DNA of 64,000 nucleotides from Flammeovirga pacifica (GCF_000807855.2 NZ_JRYR02000001.1:4631892-4695891), one strand, 5' to 3'; counted from the first letter of the stretch, positions 39,811 through 48,291 are shown. The notes: generated by a model from the sequence alone, not told the origin. Numbers and translations are program-made.

Positions 39811-40470
39811 TTAAAATCCAGGAATTCCAAAGCTTCCAGAAGAACCTAATGTAGTATAACTACTTGTGTCAATCTTAAAAGCTTTTTCTTTAATATTTTT
39901 AATGTAAGCTTTGAAAGTACCTGTTGATTGATTATCGATCAGTTCAACGCCTAAAATAATTTCTTTATCTTTTAATTCTATACCTGCTTTTTTACAAATT
40001 TCTTTAGTAAAAGATTCGTATCCTTTTAGATCAGAATTGTATTTACCAACATGTACGATTACTGTCTTATTGTCTTGAGTTCCTTTGAAAGTACGACATT
40101 TAATACCAATAATCTCTTTTTTGATTTTCTTATCTTCAGTAACCGGTACATCAGAAATTCCTAAAACATCTAATTGGTCTGTGTTAACATCAGTTTCTAA
40201 TGCTACTTTTTGACCAAATTGACGCATAAGGACTTTAATCTTTCCTTTTTCAAAGTCAACAACTGAATATTGAGCCCCTGCATCTTCTTCTAAAACAACA
40301 CGAGCGCCCATTACGTTCTGTGCACCAACTAAAGCTCTTGCTTGAGGATATTCTTGTAATGTTCCATTTTCATAAACTTCAAAATTAATTTGTTTATCAA
40401 ATTGGAATGTTTGTGCCGTTACTGCTAACTGACATAATAATAAAAAAGCTATTGTCTGTAAAATCTTCAT
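39811..40470 (-). CDS. Exported protein of unknown function
   Basis: The 219 residues begin with a signal peptide (ends LAVTAQ). The mature part is beta-rich and opens with FQFDKQINFEVYENGTLQEY. This resembles the opening of DUF4412-type Bacteroidota exported proteins, in which a peptide is followed by a statement of internal symmetry (EIIGIKCRTFKG, ELIDNQSTGTFKAYI); the match is only a guess. Two cysteines (CRTFKG and KEICKKAG) might form a disulfide. No catalytic motif is seen. Location is periplasm or outer membrane by signal peptide. It lies 70 bases downstream of another exported protein gene on the same strand, so the two may be one unit. Confidence 0.6.
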   Translation of the reverse strand: MKILQTIAFLLLCQLAVTAQTFQFDKQINFEVYENGTLQEYPQARALVGAQNVMGARVVLEEDAGAQYSVVDFEKGKIKVLMRQFGQKVALETDVNTDQLDVLGISDVPVTEDKKIKKEIIGIKCRTFKGTQDNKTVIVHVGKYNSDLKGYESFTKEICKKAGIELKDKEIILGVELIDNQSTGTFKAYIKNIKEKAFKIDTSSYTTLGSSGSFGIPGF

Positions 40471-40539
40471 ATTATTCTAATTTAGTCGTTTACAAAGATA
40501 AGAAACTATTTCCCATCAAGTATGTAAATAACCATCGAT

Positions 40540-40947
40540 CTACTTCGCTTTTTGATTTTCTAACAATTGAAATTCACCATGTTTGAAATGATCATTATCA
40601 AATAGCTCTTTTTCTGAGCGTACTTGTAATTCTATATGATGTCTTTTAGGTCTTAGCTGATCCATTTCAATACCTATATTATTCTTTCCTTTTCCGGGTT
40701 TTAAATCGATATCAATAATATCATTTGAAACAGAATAATTACCTGGGTATTCATAATATGAACCATCTTTAAAATCTAATACATAGGTTACCGTACCATT
40801 ATCATCAAAAATGTAAGCAGCAGTACCTGCAGAAGACTCATGGGTATATATTTTTAAACTCTCATCGTTATAATTTATCAATTTATCATTCGCATAGTCG
40901 GGTAAGAAAAATAAAATTGATATTAAGAAAATCCAAAGTGTTTTCAT
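40540..40947 (-). CDS. Small exported protein of unknown function
   Basis: I start at the ATG at 40945-40947, giving MKTLWIFLISILFFLPDYAND, a clean signal peptide; the in-frame ATG seven codons earlier would only add MKQTCID. The mature ~115 residues are beta-rich (GTAAYIFDDNGTVTYVLDFKDGS and HIELQVRSEKELF around two thirds of the way along) with no cysteine or known motif. The function is not recognised. It is followed after 69 bases by the 219-residue exported protein on the same strand. Confidence 0.6.
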   Translation of the reverse strand: MKTLWIFLISILFFLPDYANDKLINYNDESLKIYTHESSAGTAAYIFDDNGTVTYVLDFKDGSYYEYPGNYSVSNDIIDIDLKPGKGKNNIGIEMDQLRPKRHHIELQVRSEKELFDNDHFKHGEFQLLENQKAK

Positions 40948-41073
40948 GTCTATACATGTTTGTTTCAACTGTTAGACGTTTGAAATGGGCATTCTAGTTA
41001 TTTTGTAAGGAATCATTTACAAAATCTAAAATAACTTAACATTAGTAGAGGGGTATTTATAAAATATTGACAT

Positions 41074-41107
41074 AAAAAAAGGCCTTACGACGAATCGTAA
41101 GGCCTTC
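41074..41107 (-). terminator. Intrinsic terminator of secDF copy 1
   Basis: AAGGCCTTACGA pairs perfectly with TCGTAAGGCCTT around CGAA. On the minus strand TTTTTTT follows. It lies just after the secDF stop codon. Confidence 0.92.
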
Positions 41108-41125
41108 ATTATATTTTGAAAGAAA

Positions 41126-44086
41126 TTAAGCATTTACTGCTTCTTCTTTTTCAATTTTCTTCTTTGAAGTATCGTATACTAATGGAGCAGCGATAAAGAT
41201 AGATGAATAAGTACCTACCATAATACCGATGAATAATGAGAATGAGAATCCTCTCAATGCCTCACCACCAAATAATAACAATACTAAGATTACTAATAAT
41301 GTTGTTAATGAAGTAATGATAGTACGGTTCATAGTACCGTTAATAGCATTGTTCATTACGTCGATCATTTTAGTACCTACAGTTGCATTTTCACGCTCTT
41401 CACGAACACGGTCAAATACAACCACTGTATCGTTAATTGAGTAACCAATAACGGTTAGAATTGCAGCAATAAATACTTGATCTAATTCGAAACCAGCACC
41501 TAATAAGTTCGCAATACCAAATGCACCAAATACTACTAAAGTATCGTGGAATAAAGCTAAGATTGCACCAGCACCAAAGTTCCACTGACGGAAACGTACC
41601 CAGATATAGAAGAAGATACCAAGTAGAGAGTATAAAACTGCCTCTTCAGCACCGTCTGTAATATCGTTAGCAACTGCTGCACCCACTTTCGATGTCGATG
41701 GAATAACGAATGTAGTTGCTGTTGGAATTTGTTTCTTAGAGTATTTTAAGCCAGTATAGCTTTCGATACCTTCAACAATTGCATTTTGAACTATTGCATC
41801 AGTTTCTGATGATTCTTCATCAATAAGGTAAGCCGTAGTAATCTTTAAAGTATTATCATTACCGTAAGTTTTTACTTCTACTGGCTTATTATCAACATTT
41901 TTAACTAATGAACCTTGAATTTTTGAAGGAACAACCGCTTTATCGAAGCTTACGATGTAAGAACGACCACCTGTGAAGTCTACACCTAAGTTTAATCCGT
42001 TAGTAGCTAAAGATCCAAGACCAGCAATAATAACAACAGCAGAGAAAATGTAAGCCATCTTACGTTTAGCCATAAAGTCGATACTCATTTTACCAGCAAG
42101 CTTCTTAGATAAACCTGTTTCGAAGTTCAATTTAGCGTCTTCACCTTTGTTCTTAATGATTTGTGAAACAATCAAACGAGAGATAAATACAGCTGAGAAG
42201 AATGAACAAACGATACCGATCATTAATGTTACCGCGAAACCTTTAATTGGTCCCATACCAAATACGTACAAGAATCCACCTGTCAATAATGTTGTTAAGT
42301 TAGCATCAAAGATAGTCCAGAATGCTCTGTCATAACCGTTAGAGATAGCAGTCAATAGTGACTTTCCAGCTCTTTGTTCTTCACGGATACGCTCAAAGAT
42401 TAGTACGTTGGCATCAATAGACATACCAATTGTTAAAACAATACCTGCAATACCTGGTAATGTAAGAGCAGCTCCTAGTTCGGCAAGGATACCGAAGATA
42501 AAGAAGATGTTCAAACCAAGAGCAGCATTGGCAATTAAACCACCTTTAGCGTAGTAAACTACCATAAATACAATTACTAGAGCTAAACCAAGAAGTACCG
42601 AGTTGATACCTTGTGATTGTGCTACTTTACCTAATGAAGGACCAACTACTACTTCTTCAATAATTTTAGTAGGAGCAGGAAGCTTACCAGCTTTTAAGAT
42701 GTTAGCTAAATCTTTTGCTTCAGCAACTTCGAAATTACCAGTGATTTCAGAACGACCACCGTCAATTTCTGATTGTACATTTGGAGCAGTATAAACTTCG
42801 TTATCTAAAGCGATAGCGATTTGACGACCTAAGTTTTGGCCAGTCATTTTTTTCCATTTCTTAGCACCTTCTACATTCATTACCATAGAAACAGCAGGTT
42901 GGTTTCTTTGGTCATAAGATTGGTTGGCGTCAGCAATTACTTCACCAGTTAATTTTGCTTCACGCTCTTTTTTGATGATATATAATTCATAAACATCAAC
43001 ACCACCTTGAGAAGATCTTGGCTTGTGACCCCATAAGAATTTCATGTCAGAAGGAATGATAGACATTACCTCTTTGTCACGAAGCATTGCGTTTACTTCC
43101 GCAGTATCAGTATCAGCATACAATAAACCGAACTGAGTAAAACCTTTCATGATAGGAGCAAATAATTGCTCTTCAGTTGCCGTAGAATCATTTGATGCTA
43201 CATCTGTAGAATCACTCTCGAAAAGAGAAGTTTCTGATTTAGCTTCAGTTTTAGTTTCAGTCGCAGCAACATCACCTGATAATTTCTTACGAGCTTTCTC
43301 TTGTTTAACCCATTCTTGGTTCAATTGGAACAAGTAAGGTTGAGCTTCTTGAAGTGTCCATACTTCTAAGAATTCTAATTTTGCAACACCTTGTAATAGG
43401 TTACGAACACGTTGTGGGTTATCTACACCTGGTAATTCGATAGAAATACGGTTAGTACCTTGAAGACGTTGGATGTTTGGTTGAGTTACACCAAACTTGT
43501 CAATACGAGTACGGATAATTTCAAATGCTCTTTCTACAGCACCATCTACTTCACCTTCTACTAAATCTTGTACAGCTTTGTCTGGTGAGTTAAATGAAAT
43601 TTTGTTTTTGTTTGCTGATGAAGCAAAGTAAGTTGCGAAAGGAACATTCTCGTCTAATTCTTTTAAAGAAGTAAAGAAGTTATTTGTGAATGATTCTCTG
43701 TTTTCCTTCGTTAATACTTCAGCAGTTGCTAAAGCTTTTTCGAAGTTTTCATCGATGTTTGCACCAGCCATTGCTCTTACAACTTCGATTGGAGATACTT
43801 CCAATGTTACTGACATACCACCTTGAAGGTCAAGACCCAAAGCTAATTCTTTGTTCTTTACTTCTTCGTAAGTGTATGCTTTAAAACCTAAGTCATATAC
43901 TGGTAATTTCCATACCGAATCGATATATGCTTGTTTTTTGAAATAATCTACGTGGCCTTCAGAATCCATGGCATACTCATCAGCGTTAGACTGAACGTTT
44001 TGTGATACCCATGAAAATGAAAGGTCGAAAATACTGAAAACTGTTACTAAGACAGCTATGAACAGGATAAAACCTCTGTTTCTCAT
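41126..44086 (-). CDS. secDF: SecDF fusion protein-export protein, copy 1
   Basis: The 986 residues join SecD and SecF. TM1 lies at the start (MRNRGFILFIAVLVTVFSI), followed by LGLDLQGGMSVTLEV, the P1 region with RIDKFGVTQPNIQRLQG and ELPGVDNPQRVRNLLQG. Next come SecD TM2-6 with GIAGIVLTIGMSIDANVLIF (about 545-565), then the SecF part with GLNLGVDFTGGRSY and IGYSINDTVVVFDRVREE (about 880). SecDF pulls substrates out of SecYEG using the ion gradient. A Lys/Glu/Thr-rich insertion (about 270-315) differs between the two copies. This copy lies 135 bases after a small exported ORF with an APNAP terminus and is followed by a strong terminator. All the core motifs are intact. Confidence 0.96.
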   Translation of the reverse strand: MRNRGFILFIAVLVTVFSIFDLSFSWVSQNVQSNADEYAMDSEGHVDYFKKQAYIDSVWKLPVYDLGFKAYTYEEVKNKELALGLDLQGGMSVTLEVSPIEVVRAMAGANIDENFEKALATAEVLTKENRESFTNNFFTSLKELDENVPFATYFASSANKNKISFNSPDKAVQDLVEGEVDGAVERAFEIIRTRIDKFGVTQPNIQRLQGTNRISIELPGVDNPQRVRNLLQGVAKLEFLEVWTLQEAQPYLFQLNQEWVKQEKARKKLSGDVAATETKTEAKSETSLFESDSTDVASNDSTATEEQLFAPIMKGFTQFGLLYADTDTAEVNAMLRDKEVMSIIPSDMKFLWGHKPRSSQGGVDVYELYIIKKEREAKLTGEVIADANQSYDQRNQPAVSMVMNVEGAKKWKKMTGQNLGRQIAIALDNEVYTAPNVQSEIDGGRSEITGNFEVAEAKDLANILKAGKLPAPTKIIEEVVVGPSLGKVAQSQGINSVLLGLALVIVFMVVYYAKGGLIANAALGLNIFFIFGILAELGAALTLPGIAGIVLTIGMSIDANVLIFERIREEQRAGKSLLTAISNGYDRAFWTIFDANLTTLLTGGFLYVFGMGPIKGFAVTLMIGIVCSFFSAVFISRLIVSQIIKNKGEDAKLNFETGLSKKLAGKMSIDFMAKRKMAYIFSAVVIIAGLGSLATNGLNLGVDFTGGRSYIVSFDKAVVPSKIQGSLVKNVDNKPVEVKTYGNDNTLKITTAYLIDEESSETDAIVQNAIVEGIESYTGLKYSKKQIPTATTFVIPSTSKVGAAVANDITDGAEEAVLYSLLGIFFYIWVRFRQWNFGAGAILALFHDTLVVFGAFGIANLLGAGFELDQVFIAAILTVIGYSINDTVVVFDRVREERENATVGTKMIDVMNNAINGTMNRTIITSLTTLLVILVLLLFGGEALRGFSFSLFIGIMVGTYSSIFIAAPLVYDTSKKKIEKEEAVNA

Positions 44087-44203
44087 AATATTAGTAAAAA
44101 ATTAACTATTGAATAGTCGAAATGATTTATTAGATATATATAACACAAGGACTTATATCAACCTAAAAAAGGGACAAGTCTTGATAAAATTGTGTTCAAA
44201 TTG

Positions 44204-44224
44204 AAAAAAAAGGAAGATTCCTTA
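44204..44224 (-). promoter_or_regulatory. Terminator-like hairpin overlapping the stop codon of the upstream ORF (copy 1)
   Basis: On the minus strand the stop codon TAA runs straight into AAGGA ATCT TCCTT followed by a T-run (eight T in all). The 5-bp stem is weak, but its first two bases are the AA of the stop codon. A ribosome stopped at the last codon would cover it, so transcription attenuation controlled by a stalled ribosome is possible. Confidence 0.4.
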
Positions 44225-44608
44225 TGGGGCATTGGGTGCAGCGTAATAGGTCATTACGCAAACTTTCTCAGCAGAAAGTTTTAGAATCGAATTTTGTGTA
44301 AGGAAACCTACAGGTTGTACTTCTGCGGCCTCAAGCTGAAAATCGTTGTTGCAATGTAAGGTTTTGTGAAGTGAGTTATTCCATTCAATTTTAAAAGTTG
44401 AATGAGGAATTGCATCATGCTGATCTTTTAAGATGTTGATAATCGTCTTACCTTGTTCAGCATCATCATTATGCTCTACAGAAACTTCAACTATATTGTT
44501 TCCATCATTTTGAATAGCATAAACACTCTCAGCTCCTAAGGTAAATAGGAGGAGTACTGCCATTAAAAATGGAAAAAAGCGAAACGATATGTTATGTTCT
44601 TTTTGCAT
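44222..44608 (-). CDS. Candidate secretion-monitor arrest peptide upstream of secDF copy 1
   Basis: I start at the ATG at 44606-44608, which gives 128 residues and a signal-peptide-like N-terminus (basic and polar, then FFPFLMAVLLLFTLGAESVYA); a longer frame adds 16 hydrophobic residues and would cross a likely promoter. The middle (about 35-110) has no recognisable fold. The last 15 residues, EKVCVMTYYAAPNAP, are almost those of the ORF before the other secDF copy (EKKCIGLYYVAPNAP), whereas the middles do not align. The 144-residue longer frame is less likely. It may regulate secDF by stalling at its Pro terminus, by analogy with SecM, MifM and VemP; this is inference. It has its own promoter-like element. 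Confidence 0.7.
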   Translation of the reverse strand: MQKEHNISFRFFPFLMAVLLLFTLGAESVYAIQNDGNNIVEVSVEHNDDAEQGKTIINILKDQHDAIPHSTFKIEWNNSLHKTLHCNNDFQLEAAEVQPVGFLTQNSILKLSAEKVCVMTYYAAPNAP

Positions 44609-44625
44609 AAAAACCTTAATCAAGG

Positions 44626-44658
44626 CAAAAATAAAAAAATTAATCACAGAAAACACAA
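44626..44658 (-). promoter_or_regulatory. Promoter of the copy 1 leader-ORF/secDF unit
   Basis: On the minus strand TTG (44658-44656), a 22-base spacer, then TATTTTTG (44633-44626) fit the TTTG/TAnnTTTG pattern. The start point would be about 10 bases before the ATG at 44608. The elements overlap the terminator of secDF copy 2: the TTG lies in its loop and the -7 box in its T-run. Confidence 0.5.
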
Positions 44659-44681
44659 TTTAGAATAGGTTTTCTGTGATC
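44628..44681 (-). terminator. Intrinsic terminator of secDF copy 2
   Basis: ATCACAGAAAAC (44643-44654) and GTTTTCTGTGAT (44669-44680) form a perfect 12-bp stem with a 14-base loop. On the minus strand a T-rich run (AATTTTTTTATTTTT) follows. It separates the two secDF transcription units. Confidence 0.85.
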
Positions 44682-44819
44682 AAATATTGAAATATATTCT
44701 TAGATATGTACAAATGACGTTTTTTATTAAAAAATTGAGCGATTTTAGTCAATTTTTTTGAAGCAACTCATCAAAAAAATGAGTCATCTAACGTCACTTC
44801 ATGAAAGAAAAATTTGATT

Positions 44820-47738
44820 TTATGCCATCGAAAATTTTCTTTTGATTGTTTTCTTTGAAATATCATACACTAAAGGTGCTGCAATAAATATGGAAGAATA
44901 GGTACCGGCAACCACTCCAATGCATAATGTAAATGCAAATGATCTTAGGGCATCTCCTCCAAAAATTAACAATACAACAACAACAAGAAGAGTGGTGACT
45001 GAGGTAATTACTGTTCTGTTTAATGTATTATTAATAGCGTTATTAATTGAAGTATCTAACGATGTTTTTTTCCATTGATTTGATTGTTCTTCTCTTACTC
45101 TGTCAAAAACAACTACAGTATCATTGATGGAATAACCAATAATAGTTAGAACAGCAGCAATAAATACTTGATTCATTTCAAAACCAGCACCCAATAAATT
45201 GGCAATCCCAAATGCACCAAAAACAATTAATGTATCATGAATAAGTGCTAGAATAGCTCCTATACCAAAACTAGCTTTTCTAAATCTAAACCAGATATAA
45301 ATAAAAATGCTACCTAGAGAGAATAAGACCCCCTTTTGAGCTGAAATACTGATATCATCAGCCATACTAGCTCCTACTTTTGATGTTGATGGTATCACAA
45401 ATGTTGTACTTGTGGCTTTTGCATCCTCAGAAAAATCTAATTGAGTAAAGTCAGCAATGCCCGTTATAATTCGTTGTTTAACATCTGCATCACTTTCGGG
45501 AGATTCATTTTCAATTTGATATGAAGTGGTAATCTTTAAAGTTTTATCATTACCAAAGGTTTTTACTTCTACAGATTTTCCATCAACATATTTAATTAAT
45601 GAAGATTCTAATTTAGAAGGAATTACTTTTTCATTAAAGTTGACTACATATGTTCGTCCACCTGTAAAATCAACCCCTTTATTTAAACCTTTAAAAGCTA
45701 AAGCTGATAAGCCTAAAACGATAATACCACTAGAAATAAAGTAGGCTAATTTTCTTTTTTTCAGAAAATCGAAATTCATTTTTCTGAAAAGCCTTTGAGA
45801 GAACTTTGTTTCAAAATTGAATTGAAATTGATTCCCTTTTTTCTTGATTAATGCAGTGATGATTAATCTCGTAACAAAAACAGAAGTAAAGAATGAACAA
45901 AGGATACCAATTATTAAAGTCACTGCAAACCCTTTAATAGGACCGATGCCAAAAGTGTAAAGGAATATACCGGTAAATAAAGTAGTCATGTTGGCATCTA
46001 AAATAGTACTAAAGGCACGGTTATATCCATTTGATATAGAAGTTAATATTGAAATCCCTTTCTTTTGCTCTTCTCTAATCCGTTCAAATATTAAAACATT
46101 TGCATCGATAGACATACCTATTGTAAGTACAATTCCAGCTATTCCTGGTAAGGTTAAAACAGCTCCTAATTCTGCTAGAATACCAAAAATTAAAACAATA
46201 TTTAATCCAAGTGCTGCATTGGCTATCCACCCTCCCTTAGCATAATAAATGGTCATAAAAAGTAATACTAATGATAGGCCAATCACTACAGATTGAATAC
46301 CATCAGATTGGGCAATATCTCCTAACGAAGGACCAACAACTACTTCCTCGATAATATGAGTAGGGGCTGGAAGTTTACCTGCTTTTAATACATTCCCCAA
46401 GTCTTTTGCTTCTTCAATAGTAAAATCTCCTGAAATTTCTGAACGACCTCCATCGATAACAGATTGAACGGTAGGAGCAGTGTACACCTCATTATCCAAT
46501 ACAATGGCGATTCTTGAACCAAGATTTTCGGAAGTCATTTTTTTCCATTTCTTAGTTCCTTCAATATTCATAGACATTGATACTACAGGTTGATTATTTT
46601 GTCCATAAGTTTGAGTAGCATCAGCAATATAATCTCCTGTAATTTTTGCTTCTTGTCCTTTTTTAAGGACCATTAATTCGATGCAATTAACACCTTGGCC
46701 TGTGGTAAAAGATTTATGACTCCATGCAAATTTCATATTAGAAGGAAGAATAGACATCAAGCTTTCATCATTTAAAACCTGATTTACCTTAGAAGTATCT
46801 GATAGCAGGTAGATAAAGCTGTATGGCGAAATACTTTTTTGTAATGGAGATCGTACGTCTTTTTCAGTTTCTTGAATGGCAACATTATCTTCACTTTCAC
46901 CATGGAAAAGAGAATTGTCGACAGTTTTTTCAACACTACTAGTTTTTGATCCATACTTTTTTGTCCATTCTGTATCTACTTTATACATATGAGTTAAGGC
47001 ATCTTGATGCGACCAAACTTCTAAGAATTCTAACTTAGCAACTCCTTGTATAAGGTTTCGTACCCTTTGAGGGTTATCAACGCCAGGTAATTCTAAGGTG
47101 ATACGGTTACTACCTTTTACCCTTTGGATATTGGGTTGAGTCACTCCAAACTTATCAATTCTATTACGTATGATATCATAGGCACTATCCACTGCTCCGT
47201 CAATTTCCGAATTGACGTAATTTACCACTGTTGCATTAGAAGATGAAAGAGTGATTTTTTCCTTATTTAGTGCATTAGCAAAATAATATGAAAATGAATT
47301 ATCGGGATTTATTTCTAAAAGGGAACTAAAGAAATTTTGAGAAAAGGATTTACGATTTTCTCTTGTCAGCTGTTCTGCTTGATGTAAAGCATTTTCAAAA
47401 CCTGAATCAATATTTTTTGCTAGAGCTTCGATAATCTCTTTTTGAGAGACTTCTAGGGTAACATGCATACCTCCCTGTAAGTCTAGGCCTCTTGATAGTT
47501 CTTTATTTTTGACTTCTTCGTAGGTATAGTTTACAATTCCTAAATTGTAAACAGGTTCAGTCCAAATAGAATCTAGATAGACTTGTTTTTTGAAATGATC
47601 AATTTCTCCATTTTGATCTGTAGCATATTCTGTAGCCTTTGATTGTATATGACTTGAAACCCATGAAAATGAGATATTGAAAAGACTCGTTATTGTAATT
47701 AATGTTGCAATAAACATTATAAAACCTCTGTTTCTCAT
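44820..47738 (-). CDS. secDF: SecDF fusion protein-export protein, copy 2
   Basis: The 972 residues align end to end with copy 1: the same MRNRGFIMFIA opening, LGLDLQGGM replaced by RGLDLQGGMHVTLEV, RIDKFGVTQPNIQRVKG, ELPGVDNPQRVRNLIQG, GIAGIVLTIGMSIDANVLIF (about 535-555) and IGYSINDTVVVFDRVREE (about 868). All ion-relay aspartates of the SecD and SecF motifs are kept, so the copy looks functional. Differences cluster in the periplasmic P1 region and the linker after LEVWSHQDA (residues ~250-300). It lies 161 bases after the small APNAP-ending ORF and is separated from copy 1's unit by a strong terminator. Confidence 0.95.
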   Translation of the reverse strand: MRNRGFIMFIATLITITSLFNISFSWVSSHIQSKATEYATDQNGEIDHFKKQVYLDSIWTEPVYNLGIVNYTYEEVKNKELSRGLDLQGGMHVTLEVSQKEIIEALAKNIDSGFENALHQAEQLTRENRKSFSQNFFSSLLEINPDNSFSYYFANALNKEKITLSSSNATVVNYVNSEIDGAVDSAYDIIRNRIDKFGVTQPNIQRVKGSNRITLELPGVDNPQRVRNLIQGVAKLEFLEVWSHQDALTHMYKVDTEWTKKYGSKTSSVEKTVDNSLFHGESEDNVAIQETEKDVRSPLQKSISPYSFIYLLSDTSKVNQVLNDESLMSILPSNMKFAWSHKSFTTGQGVNCIELMVLKKGQEAKITGDYIADATQTYGQNNQPVVSMSMNIEGTKKWKKMTSENLGSRIAIVLDNEVYTAPTVQSVIDGGRSEISGDFTIEEAKDLGNVLKAGKLPAPTHIIEEVVVGPSLGDIAQSDGIQSVVIGLSLVLLFMTIYYAKGGWIANAALGLNIVLIFGILAELGAVLTLPGIAGIVLTIGMSIDANVLIFERIREEQKKGISILTSISNGYNRAFSTILDANMTTLFTGIFLYTFGIGPIKGFAVTLIIGILCSFFTSVFVTRLIITALIKKKGNQFQFNFETKFSQRLFRKMNFDFLKKRKLAYFISSGIIVLGLSALAFKGLNKGVDFTGGRTYVVNFNEKVIPSKLESSLIKYVDGKSVEVKTFGNDKTLKITTSYQIENESPESDADVKQRIITGIADFTQLDFSEDAKATSTTFVIPSTSKVGASMADDISISAQKGVLFSLGSIFIYIWFRFRKASFGIGAILALIHDTLIVFGAFGIANLLGAGFEMNQVFIAAVLTIIGYSINDTVVVFDRVREEQSNQWKKTSLDTSINNAINNTLNRTVITSVTTLLVVVVLLIFGGDALRSFAFTLCIGVVAGTYSSIFIAAPLVYDISKKTIKRKFSMA

Positions 47739-47899
47739 AAAATAGTGTGTATGCTCCTAGGAGTTTATTGGATAATAACTCTAAGGAAATGATTGATTTG
47801 TTATAGGGTAATTGAGAAATGTTTGTGTATAAGAATTTGATGTTCAAATACATTGAACACGGTTAAACAAACATTAAAATGGAAATAAGAAGGTTTTAT

Positions 47900-48280
47900 T
47901 TAAGGTGCATTAGGGGCAACATAGTAAAGACCGATACATTTTTTTTCAGTACATAAATGATCGATACAGCCAATTATTCTCTTTTCAGGTTGAGTTTGGA
48001 AACTCTTTGATAAAGAATAACGATGGTTAGAGGTAAAGGTGTTTAAAAAGTGATTGTTCCAGTGATACTTTTGCGTATTGTAGGAAATTGTTTTTGGATA
48101 ATCTTGGGAAAGATCACCATTAAAATCAATAAGATCACTTGATTGATTTAGAGATAATACTGAAGATTCATTCGACGCATTATTTATGGCATATAAAGCT
48201 TCTCCTCCTATAGATAACAGGAGAATAGCAGCCATTAAAATATGGAATACTCGTAATGATATTTTCGAGGTATTATTCAT
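47900..48280 (-). CDS. Candidate secretion-monitor arrest peptide upstream of secDF copy 2
   Basis: The start is the ATG at 48278-48280 (126 residues); the TTG just before it is in frame but not needed. The N-terminus is signal-like (SKISLRVFHILMAAILLLSIGGEALYA, the hydrophobic part being about 13-30), aligned to the same region of the sister ORF. The middle is Ser/Asn/His-rich and unrelated in sequence. The final residues EKKCIGLYYVAPNAP match EKVCVMTYYAAPNAP at 10 of 15 positions, with eight of the ten identical codons differing only at synonymous sites. The start codon lies in the loop of a 9-bp hairpin. Role by inference: a nascent-chain sensor of Sec activity that sets secDF expression. 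Confidence 0.7.
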   Translation of the reverse strand: MNNTSKISLRVFHILMAAILLLSIGGEALYAINNASNESSVLSLNQSSDLIDFNGDLSQDYPKTISYNTQKYHWNNHFLNTFTSNHRYSLSKSFQTQPEKRIIGCIDHLCTEKKCIGLYYVAPNAP

Positions 48281-48291
48281 CAACCTCGAAA
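48263..48291 (-). promoter_or_regulatory. Hairpin with the start codon of the copy 2 leader ORF in its loop
   Basis: TTTCGAGGT and ACCTCGAAA are a perfect 9-bp stem with an 11-base loop, TGATGAATAAT on the minus strand, that contains the ATG. The structure could limit initiation. The sister ORF has only a weak A/U hairpin at the same place. Confidence 0.5.

Noticed and set aside
41126-47738. The two secDF genes as one recent duplication or assembly artefact.
   Set aside because: The copies differ throughout at amino-acid and synonymous sites and have separate terminators and promoters, so they are old, distinct genes.
47599-47853. An 84-residue minus-strand frame overlapping the start of secDF copy 2 and its leader.
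   Set aside because: It overlaps the secDF coding region in another frame, has odd composition and no counterpart before secDF copy 1, so it is not the regulatory ORF.
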